64,000 bases of DNA from a bacterium (GTDB lineage Bacteria; Bdellovibrionota_C; UBA2361; RFPC01). The notes under the pieces were generated by a model. The model was not told where the DNA came from. It was given only the letters and a program-made list of their open reading frames with translations, and searched no databases. The stretch is from NCBI GenBank assembly GCA_030431715.1, contig JAUIIO010000014.1:1-64000 (forward strand), given 5' to 3'. Shown piece by piece: positions 1 to 8,543 of this stretch. Every line of letters begins with the position of its first letter. The stretch's first letter is position 1. Made by a program: the position numbers and the translations under genes.

Positions 1-225
1 CTCTTGTAGAACCTTAAATCGTCATAGGCTCACCAAAGCCGTCGCAATGATAAGGAACAGGAGCGCAGATTCCATCGGGGCTATGAGACATTACTCTCAA
101 TATAAAAGCCGGATACATGACTGCAAAATTACCTTTTTGTCACTTCAGTTCCTTTTCTCCTTGACTTACAGCGGAGGGTCCATACATGACGGTTAGAGTC
201 CTGAGGCGTTGGATGCTTAGTAGCG

Positions 226-750
226 TTATGCTCTGGCGCCGATCTCGCTTGTTGGGATTCTGTTGCTGCGGAGAGTTGCTTCACGAAGCTTTTGCTTAGA
301 GCGTTCTTCGGCGGCTTTTTCGAGTTCTGATTTAAAGGTATCTATAGTGTCTTTGACTGAGATAACGAGGCCAGCGAGTTTTGCGCCGAGGCTCTTTTTC
401 TCTTCTACCTTCTTTGTCGGGAAATCAACAACATTGTACGTTCCAGCATATTTTCTTACTGGTGCGCCATAACCGTTTACGGCAAACGCTTTTTGTTGAC
501 GGCTCTTTCTTGAGATAGCTTGAAAGCGCTCGATCTCTTTAAGAGCTTTTAGTCTGACGTCGTACGCTTTGCGGTCTTTTATTGATTTTACCGCTTCGTA
601 TGATTCTTTTACGAAACGAAATTTTGTAACTGATGCCTCTGCTGAACCAGAATCTGGGTGAAATCGGCGTGCTAGGCGGTGGTACGCTTTAAGGACTTCT
701 TTATCTGTGGCTTCTGGGGTTATTCCCAATACGTCGTAGTGATTTCTCAT
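226..750 (-). CDS. J-domain (DnaJ-like) protein
   Basis: A 174-residue protein with a J domain at residues 4-70. The HPD tripeptide that stimulates Hsp70 ATPase is at residues 31-33, in the usual helix II-loop-helix III setting. There is no Gly/Phe region, no CXXCXGXG zinc domain and no DnaJ C-terminal substrate domain, so it is a J-only co-chaperone and not DnaJ itself. The rest is lysine-rich and probably helical (about 110-160). The ATG follows GGAGAG by about 8 bases. It is transcribed towards the window edge and no partner gene is visible. It probably recruits an Hsp70 to a specific client; that client cannot be inferred. Confidence 0.88.
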   Translation of the reverse strand: MRNHYDVLGITPEATDKEVLKAYHRLARRFHPDSGSAEASVTKFRFVKESYEAVKSIKDRKAYDVRLKALKEIERFQAISRKSRQQKAFAVNGYGAPVRKYAGTYNVVDFPTKKVEEKKSLGAKLAGLVISVKDTIDTFKSELEKAAEERSKQKLREATLRSNRIPTSEIGARA

Positions 751-870
751 GACTTTCTCTCCATAGTAGCTGCAAGTAAAGGCGTATCTGTGGGAGTGGG
801 GAGGGTGATTCAGGAAAAACGAATTTGAGGGTGAAAGTGTGGGTTTTACGTACGAAAAACTTGTAGTTTC

Positions 871-906
871 TTTGTCCTTTGCGCTCTTAGCGTCCTTTGC
901 GGTTAA
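871..906. repeat. Dispersed intergenic repeat, CCTTTGCG type
   Basis: The segment contains CCTTTGCG twice (TCCTTTGCGCTC and GCGTCCTTTGCGG). An 11-base core, GCGTCCTTTGC, recurs at about 7780-7790 upstream of another J-domain gene. It is non-coding and low in complexity. Confidence 0.5.
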
Positions 907-916
907 TTTTTAATTG

Positions 917-1005
917 AGGCGAGGAGATTGCTTCGTCACTCAGCCTACGGCTTCGCTATTTTGCAGCAGCAAAATGCCTTACGGCACGCGCCTCGCAATG
1001 ACGAG
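917..1005. repeat. Palindrome-rich intergenic element
   Basis: Outer arms GCGAGG (919-924) and CCTCGC (991-996) are complementary. Inside are a perfect TTTTGC-AGCA-GCAAAA hairpin at about 959-974 and short GCC-TAC-GGC and GCC-TTAC-GGC type palindromes. This nested architecture resembles REP/BIME-type extragenic palindromes. There is only one copy in this window, so its repetitive nature is inferred from structure. Confidence 0.5.
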
Positions 1006-1039
1006 GTGGGGGTGGGGGACTGTCTCAGGAAGAGAAATT

Positions 1040-1071
1040 AACACAGGAGAGCGCGGAGGACGCGGAGAAGA
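1040..1071 (+). repeat. Dispersed intergenic repeat, GCGCGGAG type (copy 1)
   Basis: A 19-base word, AACACAGGAGAGCGCGGAG (1040-1058), recurs exactly in inverted orientation at 11613-11631. A diverged copy lies at 11702-11732. All copies are outside genes. Confidence 0.65.
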
Positions 1072-1079
1072 AGCAAGAA

Positions 1080-2057
1080 TTACTTGCGACGTCGTCTTTT
1101 TTTGCGGCGTAGTTTTTTAAGGGCGTGGCGGTTCATGCTTCTCATGAGTTGAGAGGTTCTGCGCACATCCTTTTTATCCCATTTAAACTTTCTTGCATGG
1201 GGAAGTGGGGTGTTGTTGGTGTGTAGCCCTTGCCATTTAGCTGTCCAGAGAAACTTTACGCAGCCGTTCTTTTTACCCTGATACATCCAGTTTTTAAGGC
1301 TGCGATCAGATGCCGCTGAGAGCCCGCTCATATGGATGCGTGATCCGGGGTCCCCGGCGATATCTTGCCCATCGCCGTTTAGGATACACGGTTGTCGAAT
1401 ATTCTTATTGGTATAGTGGTGGTACTCCATCAGTACTTCACGCGGAAGAGCGTTTACTGTGCTGCTACTTTCAACCACCGGATTACGGCTTATAAGATAT
1501 GGCCACTCTGACTTTAGGACTCGGTACAGGTTGTTAAACGCTTTTTGTGAGTAGTTGTCTTCAAGACCAGCTCCGAGGATGAATGTTCCAGTGTGTGAAT
1601 AGTAGTGAATGAGTTCCAGTATGTTTCGTACTCTCTGGCGGAGCTTGTCTTCTAGCCACCGGGGCATAGATTCTAGAAGATCGTTGTATTCTCTTACATT
1701 GTACTGGCTTTGAAAGCCGTACTTGCCCATAAAATTATTCCTGCGGCCTACCTCGTTTGTAAAGTGAATTTGTGTAATGTGGCGCTTGCCGAGATAGTAA
1801 CTCGCGTCCCAGAAGCGGTAGAGACATACGTTATTTTTACCAAACGATTCAAAGAGAATGGCCACCGCTGGCGTATCCTGCCGCATGGCGATCTTAGTCA
1901 TTCGTTTACAAGGTGCTTGTTGAAAGTGAGGAGATTGGATACCAAATGCGCTCAGACCGAGGGCACCTTCTGCTGGAATTTGGGCTACGGCAGCAGGCGT
2001 ATAGATGGCAAGAGCTGCCATGAACTGCAAAATATGTTTAGACGCCGTACGTAACAC
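1080..2057 (-). CDS. Secreted protein of unknown function with basic C-terminal tail
   Basis: Not recognised. From a GTG start at 2057, preceded by AAAGGA at a good distance, the product is 325 residues and begins with a plausible signal peptide: basic N-end, then a hydrophobic stretch ending in AVA-Q near residue 25. A TTG 24 bases upstream also has an AAAGGA before it, so the start is uncertain. The mature part has scattered cysteines and aromatic-rich segments. It ends in an extremely basic tail (KKLRRKKRRRRK), which is unusual for an exported protein and could bind nucleic acid, LPS or another polyanion. It stands alone, transcribed towards the repeat-filled gap. Confidence 0.6.
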   Translation of the reverse strand: MLRTASKHILQFMAALAIYTPAAVAQIPAEGALGLSAFGIQSPHFQQAPCKRMTKIAMRQDTPAVAILFESFGKNNVCLYRFWDASYYLGKRHITQIHFTNEVGRRNNFMGKYGFQSQYNVREYNDLLESMPRWLEDKLRQRVRNILELIHYYSHTGTFILGAGLEDNYSQKAFNNLYRVLKSEWPYLISRNPVVESSSTVNALPREVLMEYHHYTNKNIRQPCILNGDGQDIAGDPGSRIHMSGLSAASDRSLKNWMYQGKKNGCVKFLWTAKWQGLHTNNTPLPHARKFKWDKKDVRRTSQLMRSMNRHALKKLRRKKRRRRK

Positions 2058-2208
2058 GCTAAATCCTTTAAAAATCCCCAAAAATCCTTTAGTACCTGTA
2101 AGTGTTATGGGGGGATAAGCGCAGGATGTGACTTAGGTAGTAGCCTTAAAACCTGTATTTACATGTGAATTAAATGAGTTGGGTGCTGTAGCTTTCTAAG
2201 CTTATATG

Positions 2209-3399
2209 TCACGCCACATCTATATTTGGTTCGCTCTCTGCCGGGACAACCTCTTGCGGCGCATGCACGGGTTTTACCATCACCTGATCTGGCATATCTG
2301 GCAGGTAGCATGATGCATCAGCGGTTCTCACATAGGAGATATTTCCGTCGGCATACACCCGTTTGGCTTTACTTGTTAGTTTTTTAGCCTTTGCAAGCAT
2401 ACGGTATGCCTTTTTAAAATTTACTCTGCCCTGTTGCAGGCTCTTTTGTACCTTTTTAAGAGCATCTGTCAGCGCTAGTTGGGTATCAAGATGTACCCCG
2501 GAACCTACATACTCATCTGATTCGGTAAGAAGATGCAGGTTATACTTCATAACTTTTAAGCTGTTTTTCATGTTGGCAGTGAGATGCTTTTTAGCCGAGC
2601 TACGGCTTCTGGACTGTTTTTTGAGTTTCTTTGCTATGGTATCCATCTCGCCCATAGTTGTATTTAGAAGACGGGAATAGCCCTGTCTGTCTGCATCAAG
2701 AGCACAGATCATGTGGTTTGTAGGCTGTACTTTTTGAGTTGCAACATCTTCAGAGAGCTTTCCTTTAAGGAGCGTAAGGGAAAAGTCGTTAAATACTCTC
2801 CCTGATATATCTGCGTGTGCCATAAAAAAGAGGTTTTCCGCCACTGATCGATGAGGTTGAATTCGGTACGTTGTAAGAGTGATATTTGTACTCTCTTTAG
2901 AACGGAATATATTTACGCGGGTATCGAGCTCTTTTCCGAGTAGGTGAAAGAGATATTCTGGTTCAACCGGTACTGCAGACCCGTCAGGTAAGAAAAGGTG
3001 ATTATTGGTATAGTAAAAATCATCCGCGAGAACTTTTGAGCCAAGAGTAAGCGTATCGTCGCTTACGTCTTTTACAAAGAACTGATAGTTATAGTGAAGA
3101 TCAAGAGCAAGCGTTGCTTTTACGAGATTGTATCCATCTTCGTTATAGACTGACCAGTAGAGGCTTTGATCGACGCCGTTATTTGGTAGAAATGAAGGGA
3201 CTTCTATATCCTGTGAAGTAGGTGAGCTCAGGGCGATAGTCTCAGGAGCCTCAAAGCAAGCGTCATCATTACACACCGATTGATAGTTCATTACCGGCAT
3301 TCCGGTCGCGACAAGTACTACGCCTCCTAGCACTATGCTTAAGAGGTACGCTGTATATTTCTTTTTGGGTGCTTCTTTGGTGTGTGTGATGATTTCCAT
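2209..3399 (-). CDS. Membrane-anchored or exported protein of unknown function
   Basis: Not recognised. From the first ATG (3399) the product is 396 residues. A lysine-rich N-terminus is followed by one hydrophobic segment (about 14-35), consistent with a signal anchor. The next about 190 residues look like a mixed extracytoplasmic domain. Residues from about 230 to 380 are strongly basic and helical (KKLKKQSRSRSSAKKH, KKAYRMLAKAKKLTSKAKR) and bracketed by cysteines. The C-terminus is proline- and glutamate-rich. A longer TTG-initiated frame to 3450 is possible. The basic helical part resembles in style the C-terminal region of the DNDCDG-motif protein at 26095-28020. Confidence 0.6.
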   Translation of the reverse strand: MEIITHTKEAPKKKYTAYLLSIVLGGVVLVATGMPVMNYQSVCNDDACFEAPETIALSSPTSQDIEVPSFLPNNGVDQSLYWSVYNEDGYNLVKATLALDLHYNYQFFVKDVSDDTLTLGSKVLADDFYYTNNHLFLPDGSAVPVEPEYLFHLLGKELDTRVNIFRSKESTNITLTTYRIQPHRSVAENLFFMAHADISGRVFNDFSLTLLKGKLSEDVATQKVQPTNHMICALDADRQGYSRLLNTTMGEMDTIAKKLKKQSRSRSSAKKHLTANMKNSLKVMKYNLHLLTESDEYVGSGVHLDTQLALTDALKKVQKSLQQGRVNFKKAYRMLAKAKKLTSKAKRVYADGNISYVRTADASCYLPDMPDQVMVKPVHAPQEVVPAESEPNIDVA

Positions 3400-3594
3400 A
3401 CCTTGTGAGGTCGGCGATATCAGAGATTCTCTTAAGGTTCTGCGGCACAAAAGAAATTTAAGATTTAATGTAATTTAGGCAAGTTACGTCAGGTAAGACG
3501 TATGAATAAATGAGCATCGGATTTGCTCCTATTCCATCTTTATAGTGTCAGATATGCGAGTCGGTCAGTATCATCAACAAGAGAGGTACACCTT

Positions 3595-3894
3595 ATGGCG
3601 ATTCTTGAAAATACACAGACATTTATAGGCGACGTGCTCGACTTGAGCGAAGCAACGCTCAATGCTATCGAGCCATATTCTTCTACAGCGCTTCTTGCGA
3701 CACGGGTTTTCCTTGAAGTCGCTGATTTTGCCTTTTCTAGAGATCATGAAGAAACTCAGCGTGAGTACTCTGAAGATCAACACGTTGGTAAGCCGACAGG
3801 AGTTTCCCCGCTTGAAGACGTAAGTCTAGATCTGAATCTTCTTAACTACTCGGAGGAGTCTGAGACGGCTGCTGATTATCATCAGGCTGCGTAG
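3595..3894 (+). CDS. Small acidic protein of unknown function
   Basis: A 99-residue acidic protein with no recognised family. The ATG at 3595 follows GAGAGG by 8 bases, which favours it over an upstream start at 3523. It begins with a hydrophobic, possibly helical half (to about residue 45) and ends in a Glu/Asp-rich, probably disordered half. Its last 53 bases overlap the 3' end of the convergent MFS gene, which is a long overlap. The gene is plausible but unproven, and translation is the main doubt. Confidence 0.5.
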   Translation: MAILENTQTFIGDVLDLSEATLNAIEPYSSTALLATRVFLEVADFAFSRDHEETQREYSEDQHVGKPTGVSPLEDVSLDLNLLNYSEESETAADYHQAA

Positions 3895-5275
3895 CGCTCT
3901 TTTTCTTACCGCTCTTTTTAACAAAAGCAGTTGCCACCCGTACACTTCCACTTACAAAGGGGTGAACCTGTGGGATCCGGAGATAGATATTGGGGGTAGC
4001 AGGTTCAAGTACTTCGCGCACTTCTTTAAATCTTTTAAGGAGAAAAATAGTTATTAGGCCGCGAAGAAATCCTGAAAGGATAAAAAGGACCAGATACTTT
4101 GAGTATCCGCCAGCAGAGAGAAATGTGCCGCCTTTAAGATCGAGTAAGAATCCGCCAGCATAAGATCCGAGCAGTATTGCCGTGGCCGTAAGTACCCAGA
4201 GGTATGCGGTACATCGTCCTCTTTTTGGTGCTGTTACGGCGTCTAAGAGGAAATTGCCGGAGCTAAGCTGAAATCCGGACCAGCAGAGCCCTGAGAAGAT
4301 TTGCACAAGAATCAGGTACGGTAAGGACGAGGAGAAGACCCAGAGTATTGGTACCAGAGCAATGCCCCAGCTTGTAATATTAAGTACTGATTTATTTCCA
4401 AAGAGATCTCCGTACTTTCCCCAGAATTGCATTACGAAGATATTAGCGAGAAGAGCTGAGGCGATGACAATGGTGTACTCAAAGTAGCCCATGCCGAGCT
4501 CTCTTAGCATATAGACTGAGAAGAAAGGGCCGGCGAGGAAAACACTAAAATGCATAAGCGCATGAAAGAGGGTAAATCTGGCAAAGTTTGAATGCGGCAT
4601 GCGGCGTAAGAATTGCCAGAAGCTAAATTTGTCTCCGGGAAGGGTCGTAAAAGGCGGGCTTTCGTGCCTCGATAACCAGTATGATGAAATGAGCCGAAAG
4701 AGACATGCCCCAAGGAAGAGACAGACATAAGCCGCCGGGAGAAAGCTATGCTTTTTCCCGACTTGCAGCAGATAGCCTCCGATCATCATCGAGCTAAAGA
4801 GGGCAATGCCGCACAGCTTATTTCTTCTTCCGAAGTACTTGCCCCTGATCTCTCGTGACACGAGGTCGCCCATGAGGCTTGTCCAAGCGGGTACGATGAC
4901 ATTTCCAAAGATGAAATAAAGTGTCACTAAAATGATGACGGCATTAACCGCTGCTTGAGGTGTTGAGAATGCGAACTGAGTAAATGCGATCGGAATCCAG
5001 AGAGCGGCTTGGGCAATTGCTGCAAATGCAATGATGTGTTTTCGAGAGTATGAGCCTTCAAGGAGTCTCACACCAAAGAGTTGACTAAGCGCCCCGATCC
5101 AGAGCGGGAACGCTGCTAGTATTCCTACCTGTTGCGCGGAAGCTCCGAGGAAGATTGCATATGCGCTGATGTAGGATTCTCCGAATCCAAACATCAATGA
5201 GAAGAATACACCATCAAGGATTGAGAACTTTAGCGACTGAGCGCGATCGTTTTCTGTTGGTGGGGCATCTGTCAT
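3842..5275 (-). CDS. MFS permease
   Basis: A 477-residue polytopic inner-membrane protein of the major facilitator superfamily. It has about a dozen hydrophobic segments, an MFS-like GDLVSREIRGKYFGRRNK loop between early helices and a basic cytosolic tail rich in lysine and glutamine. The length is typical of 12-helix carriers. Substrate cannot be told from sequence. The overall look (SLMFGFGESYISAYAIFLGAS near the N-terminus) matches uncharacterised MFS proteins found in Deltaproteobacteria-like genomes. It is monocistronic, and its 3' end overlaps the convergent small gene at 3595-3894. Confidence 0.85.
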   Translation of the reverse strand: MTDAPPTENDRAQSLKFSILDGVFFSLMFGFGESYISAYAIFLGASAQQVGILAAFPLWIGALSQLFGVRLLEGSYSRKHIIAFAAIAQAALWIPIAFTQFAFSTPQAAVNAVIILVTLYFIFGNVIVPAWTSLMGDLVSREIRGKYFGRRNKLCGIALFSSMMIGGYLLQVGKKHSFLPAAYVCLFLGACLFRLISSYWLSRHESPPFTTLPGDKFSFWQFLRRMPHSNFARFTLFHALMHFSVFLAGPFFSVYMLRELGMGYFEYTIVIASALLANIFVMQFWGKYGDLFGNKSVLNITSWGIALVPILWVFSSSLPYLILVQIFSGLCWSGFQLSSGNFLLDAVTAPKRGRCTAYLWVLTATAILLGSYAGGFLLDLKGGTFLSAGGYSKYLVLFILSGFLRGLITIFLLKRFKEVREVLEPATPNIYLRIPQVHPFVSGSVRVATAFVKKSGKKKSATQPDDNQQPSQTPPSS

Positions 5276-5376
5276 AACTACGTTATCTTTTGTCTTTGCC
5301 TGAAATTTTTATCATTGGAATCGTCTCAGTTCCTATGTAATACTCCCTTGAGTTCAGTGACAATACGTGGAGGCTT

Positions 5377-5817
5377 ATGTTGCAGATCATATCGTCAATT
5401 TCATATGTGAAAGATGAGGCTTTTCGCCAAACCCTGATTTCACTTGGTTTATTACTCCTTCGTGCCGGAGTTGCTGGTATCATGCTTTTCTCACATGGCC
5501 TCGGTAAACTTATGAAGTTCTCAGAACTCTCGTCTCAGTTTCCCGACCCACTTGGAGTGGGGAACTTTATGAGCCTGACGCTTGCGGTGGGAGCAGAGGT
5601 TGCCTGCTCGGCACTTGTTGTGATTGGTCTTTTAACCCGTCTTGCAACAATCCCGCTTATCATTACCATGTGTGTTGCTGCCTTCATCATACACGCTAAT
5701 GATCCGTGGCAGAAGCAGGAATTTCCAATTCTCTTCCTTATCGCTTTTGTTGCTTTGCTTTTTACCGGGCCCGGACGATTTTCGCTGGATGCGAAGTTGT
5801 TTGGAAAAAAGGCGTAA
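5377..5817 (+). CDS. DoxX family membrane protein
   Basis: A 146-residue protein with four hydrophobic helices. It has the DoxX signature: LLRAGVAGIMLFSHGLGKLMKF near residues 28-49, then EVACSALVVIGLLTRLATIPL and a final helix ending in GPGRFSLD. The family includes small quinone- or sulfur-linked membrane subunits, but most members have no known role. The ATG has GGAGG about 4-8 bases upstream. It is followed after 24 bases by the MgtC-like gene in the same direction, suggesting one transcript. Confidence 0.87.
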   Translation: MLQIISSISYVKDEAFRQTLISLGLLLLRAGVAGIMLFSHGLGKLMKFSELSSQFPDPLGVGNFMSLTLAVGAEVACSALVVIGLLTRLATIPLIITMCVAAFIIHANDPWQKQEFPILFLIAFVALLFTGPGRFSLDAKLFGKKA

Positions 5818-5841
5818 GTTTTTACAGATTAGTGTGTAGTT

Positions 5842-6318
5842 ATGAGTGATCCATCCCTTTACGAAACAGTTATGGCAATAGCCTTTAGTACTCATGCGAG
5901 ACAGCTCTTGACGGCTGCTCTTGTCGGGTACTGTATCGGACTTGAGCGTGAGCTTAAGACGAAGCCGGCGTCGTTGCGTACGTTTTCTATGATCTGTACA
6001 GGAAGCTGTCTCTTTTCAATTCTCTCGCTTGAAACAGCTGGGAGTGTTGGCGGAGGGCCGTATGATCAGACCCGTATCGCTGCCCAGATTGTTACCGGCG
6101 TTGGATTTTTAGGTGGTGGTGTTATCTTTAAAACAACCGATCGCATCGAGGGCATAACCACAGCAGCCCTTATATGGCTTACCGCAGCTCTTGGAATGGC
6201 TGTTGGTTTTGGCCGTACAGATATAGCGATTATTGCGGTAATTATTGGCGCTGCGATTAATCTCATATCGTATCTGACCTATAGAGTTCTCTTTCATTTC
6301 AGACAGAAAAAAGAGTGA
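5842..6318 (+). CDS. MgtC/SapB family membrane protein
   Basis: A 158-residue protein with four or five membrane segments. It has the family hallmarks: an LVGYCIGLERELKTKPASLRT segment after the first helix, TGVGFLGGGVIFK, and an RIEGITTAALIW segment. MgtC proteins modulate Mg2+ or phosphate homeostasis and F-ATPase activity in pathogens. Short versions like this one lack the C-terminal ACT-like domain and are common in environmental bacteria. It sits 24 bases downstream of the DoxX gene. No clear Mg-responsive leader is visible. Confidence 0.88.
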   Translation: MSDPSLYETVMAIAFSTHARQLLTAALVGYCIGLERELKTKPASLRTFSMICTGSCLFSILSLETAGSVGGGPYDQTRIAAQIVTGVGFLGGGVIFKTTDRIEGITTAALIWLTAALGMAVGFGRTDIAIIAVIIGAAINLISYLTYRVLFHFRQKKE

Positions 6319-6506
6319 GCGCTAGGTTAAACTCTCAAAGCTTCCAGGAGTTTAGACAGGATTTGTTAAGGGGCGAGAGCACGTTGCGGCTGGTGGGGCT
6401 CTTGCTGGCTTTGAGTCTTTTTTCGTTTAGGATCTCTTCATTTCTGTCGAATTCCTATAGGGTTAGGAGTATTCTATCTCCTGACTGTTTCGGGCAGAGC
6501 TCGCTC

Positions 6507-7613
6507 ATGAAAATGAAATATAGCTACTTACTTTTCCTGCTTCTGTTGCCGGCACTTCTTAGTGCCCAAGTGCCTGATATCCCGCTTGGGCCACACGGTG
6601 CGATCTTTACCTGCGAGCAACAACAAGATGACTCTGGATGTTACGGCGAAGTATTTGATAGTGCATCTGAGTATGTCACATTCACGAAAGCAAAACGGAA
6701 GATTAAACGACTCATTCGTAAAAACCAGCGCAACCGCCTCCGTGCTAAAAGCTCAGGAGATCGGAACACTTCTCAGGAGTATATCGGAAATGTACATGTC
6801 TTAAGGAAAGTACGAGCTGGTATTAATAGCTGTCGGGATTATGAAGATGCCGAGTGTCGTGAGAGTACGCCTGGTTTTCATAATAGCGAAGTCGCTGAAG
6901 TTTGTGATGCTTTTGGTGAGACGGCTCCTGATAGCGGTGAAGATGTACACATCAGGATCGTTAACGGTGCGATTTGTAGCCTCGATAATTCTCCTGTGGT
7001 TTCAATTGAGCGCAAAGGTTCTCAGCACTGTACCGGAAATGTGATCGCTGATACCGTGGTGCTTACTGCTGCGCACTGTGTGCAAGGTGTTCACTGTCGC
7101 CAGCTCTCTGTGCTTAATTTTACCCGTAAACTCCGTAGAAATGTAAAGAGATGTGTAGTGCATCCCGGCTATAACGGTTTTGAGGATCACGATATGGCGC
7201 TTGTCTTTCTTGATGAGAGTATTGAGACAGGGATTATACCGGTACATAAATATAACGATATGAAGCGCGGTGAAGAAGTTATCTTTGCAGGGTACGGCGT
7301 GAGTGAAGATGATGATTATCCGAACCTAAGGGGCACAAGAAACTATCTTAGCTGGGTCTCTAAGGGTGGCCTTGAGGTTGATTACGAGAGCGGTGATACA
7401 GATACCGGAAATTCCTGTAACGGAGACTCAGGAGGGCCGCTAGCGATAAGGCGTGAGGCAGAATGGCGGCTTATCGGTGTTGTTTCTAACGGTGATGCTG
7501 AAGACTGCGCCCTGCCTGGCTACGAAAGCTCTGATATCTCTAGATGGACCAATGTGACTGCTCCGCGCAATATTGATTTTATTGCTGATTATACCAGTGG
7601 GATCATAGATTAA
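6507..7613 (+). CDS. Secreted trypsin-like serine protease (S1 family)
   Basis: A 368-residue precursor. The ATG at 6507 starts a textbook signal peptide (basic, then a leucine run, ending SA-Q), so it is preferred over a GTG at 6315. The chymotrypsin fold is marked by the catalytic His in LTAAHC (about residue 189), Asp in DHDMAL (about 229) and Ser in NGDSGGP (about 307). All three are present, so it should be active. Between signal and protease lies about 130 residues with paired cysteines and a very basic stretch (KAKRKIKRLIRKNQRNRLR), possibly a propeptide. The activation sequence is probably RIVNGAICSLDN, giving the usual new N-terminus. Cysteine pairs suggest disulfide bonds, so action is periplasmic or extracellular. 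Confidence 0.88.
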   Translation: MKMKYSYLLFLLLLPALLSAQVPDIPLGPHGAIFTCEQQQDDSGCYGEVFDSASEYVTFTKAKRKIKRLIRKNQRNRLRAKSSGDRNTSQEYIGNVHVLRKVRAGINSCRDYEDAECRESTPGFHNSEVAEVCDAFGETAPDSGEDVHIRIVNGAICSLDNSPVVSIERKGSQHCTGNVIADTVVLTAAHCVQGVHCRQLSVLNFTRKLRRNVKRCVVHPGYNGFEDHDMALVFLDESIETGIIPVHKYNDMKRGEEVIFAGYGVSEDDDYPNLRGTRNYLSWVSKGGLEVDYESGDTDTGNSCNGDSGGPLAIRREAEWRLIGVVSNGDAEDCALPGYESSDISRWTNVTAPRNIDFIADYTSGIID

Positions 7614-7666
7614 AAACGCCACTCCATTTGAATTTCTCTGATCACTTGAAATCACATCAGCTCCCA

Positions 7667-7740
7667 CCTAGTCCTATTCCTTGTCTTTGTCCTGCTCCAA
7701 TACTTATGGACTAGGACTAGGACAAGGAGCAGGACTAGGA
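7667..7740. repeat. Imperfect inverted repeat built from CCTAGTCC / CTTGTC units
   Basis: The left half reads CCTAGTCC-TATT-CCTTGTC and continues with similar units. The right half is the near reverse complement (GGACTAGGACAAGGAGC and AGGACTAGG). The two halves can fold into one long imperfect hairpin just after the protease gene. It is a simple-sequence, non-coding element that might end transcription. Confidence 0.55.
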
Positions 7741-7770
7741 ATGAGGACGAGGGGCGCGTCGTTTCGTGCT

Positions 7771-7793
7771 CTCTCTTTGCGTCCTTTGCAGGG
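7771..7793. repeat. Dispersed intergenic repeat, CCTTTGCG type (second copy)
   Basis: CTCTTTGCGTCCTTTGCAGGG shares the 11-base core GCGTCCTTTGC with the segment at 871-906. It lies directly upstream of the J-domain gene and overlaps its likely promoter. Confidence 0.45.
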
Positions 7794-7806
7794 AATGTCT
7801 TATACT
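7777..7806 (+). promoter_or_regulatory. Possible sigma-70-like promoter for the DjlA-like gene
   Basis: TTGCGT (7777-7782) and TATACT (7801-7806) are 18 bases apart and resemble -35 and -10 boxes. The -10 box is only 6 bases before the preferred ATG at 7813, so a transcript from it would be leaderless or nearly so. This is pattern matching only. Confidence 0.3.
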
Positions 7807-7812
7807 AAATAT

Positions 7813-8484
7813 ATGAGTGAAGGTCTGTCTTTTTTTCTTGATGCTGATAAGGCGCGGAGTGTTTTTGCGCTACTTTTTTCATTTAGCCGTGATGAGGTTT
7901 GTGAAGATGACTCGCTTCATTCCTATGAGAACACGATGAGCGATATCCTGCTTGGAGCGAGCCTGCCTGTCGGCGTATTTGATAAGCTTCGTGCGGTTTA
8001 TGAGAGTATCATGAAGGGACAGGAGGGGTTTGAGATCTCTCTTGAGAGATGCGCCAGCGATTTTGAGACGGAACGTGATGTGCTCATTCTTGTTTTGAGG
8101 ATACTTATAAGACTATCTAACGACGACGGATATATCTGTAGCCGCGACCGCCAGCGGATGAGTGAGGTGCTCATGCGCTTTGACCTTACGCACACTGAGT
8201 ACGAAGCCTTTACTGAGGCTGAAAGCCATATTCTCTCGTCAATTCTTGATACGCCGCTGGGCATGATCGCCGGGCTTAGCGCCTATTATGAGGTGCTCGG
8301 GTGTGCGCCTGAGGCGTCAGATGATGAAGTGAGACGGCGTTACCGCAGGCTTGCTAAGAAGTATCACCCTGACCGAAAAGCGGCCCGGATGGAGGTTACT
8401 GAATCAGATGCTGCGCTTAGAGCACGTTTTGAGGAGATTCAGAACGCCTATGAGCAGATCCGGCGGTGTAGAGAGCGGGGATAA
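7813..8484 (+). CDS. DjlA-like protein: TerB-like domain plus C-terminal J domain
   Basis: A 223-residue protein. Residues about 20-145 look like an all-helical TerB-like domain (acidic pairs such as DEVCEDD and [12 protein letters not shown]). Residues about 157-222 are a J domain with HPD at 185-187. This order is that of DjlA (TerB-like then J at the C-terminus), but there is no N-terminal membrane anchor, so it is probably a soluble Hsp70 co-chaperone. ATG at 7813 is preferred because upstream in-frame sequence is repeat DNA. It is followed after 59 bases by the 829-residue acidic protein, possibly a client or partner. Confidence 0.8.
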   Translation: MSEGLSFFLDADKARSVFALLFSFSRDEVCEDDSLHSYENTMSDILLGASLPVGVFDKLRAVYESIMKGQEGFEISLERCASDFETERDVLILVLRILIRLSNDDGYICSRDRQRMSEVLMRFDLTHTEYEAFTEAESHILSSILDTPLGMIAGLSAYYEVLGCAPEASDDEVRRRYRRLAKKYHPDRKAARMEVTESDAALRARFEEIQNAYEQIRRCRERG

Positions 8485-8543
8485 TTCAACTTTTATCTTC
8501 GCTAGATGTGTACCAGACTGCTTGTTCGCGTTAGGATGTGGGC

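Larger units (their letters stand above)
751..1079. other. Intergenic stretch packed with dispersed-repeat-like sequence
   Basis: These 329 bases hold no convincing gene. They carry three repeat-like segments side by side, listed separately: a CCTTTGCG segment at 871-906, a palindrome-rich segment at 917-1005 and a segment rich in GCGCGGAG at 1040-1071. A possible reading frame on the plus strand (914-1120) runs straight through these repeats and is not believed. Confidence 0.6.

Noticed and set aside
2..196. A plus-strand frame open from the window edge to a TAG at 194-196.
   Set aside because: About 64 codons with no recognisable protein features, no visible start and unconvincing codon use. 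The rest of 1-225 also shows no gene or RNA I can support.
914..1120. Possible 68-codon frame on the plus strand.
   Set aside because: It consists of repeat and palindrome sequence and runs into the antisense of the gene ending at 1080.
3230..3430. Two similar peptide segments, SPTSQGMEI and SPTSQDIEV, at the N-terminal side of the 2209-3399 gene.
   Set aside because: The first is upstream of the preferred start and the match is short, so it is probably coincidence or a trace of local duplication.
6315..6506. N-terminal extension of the trypsin-like protease from GTG 6315.
   Set aside because: It would place 64 residues before a perfect signal peptide; the start is set at 6507.
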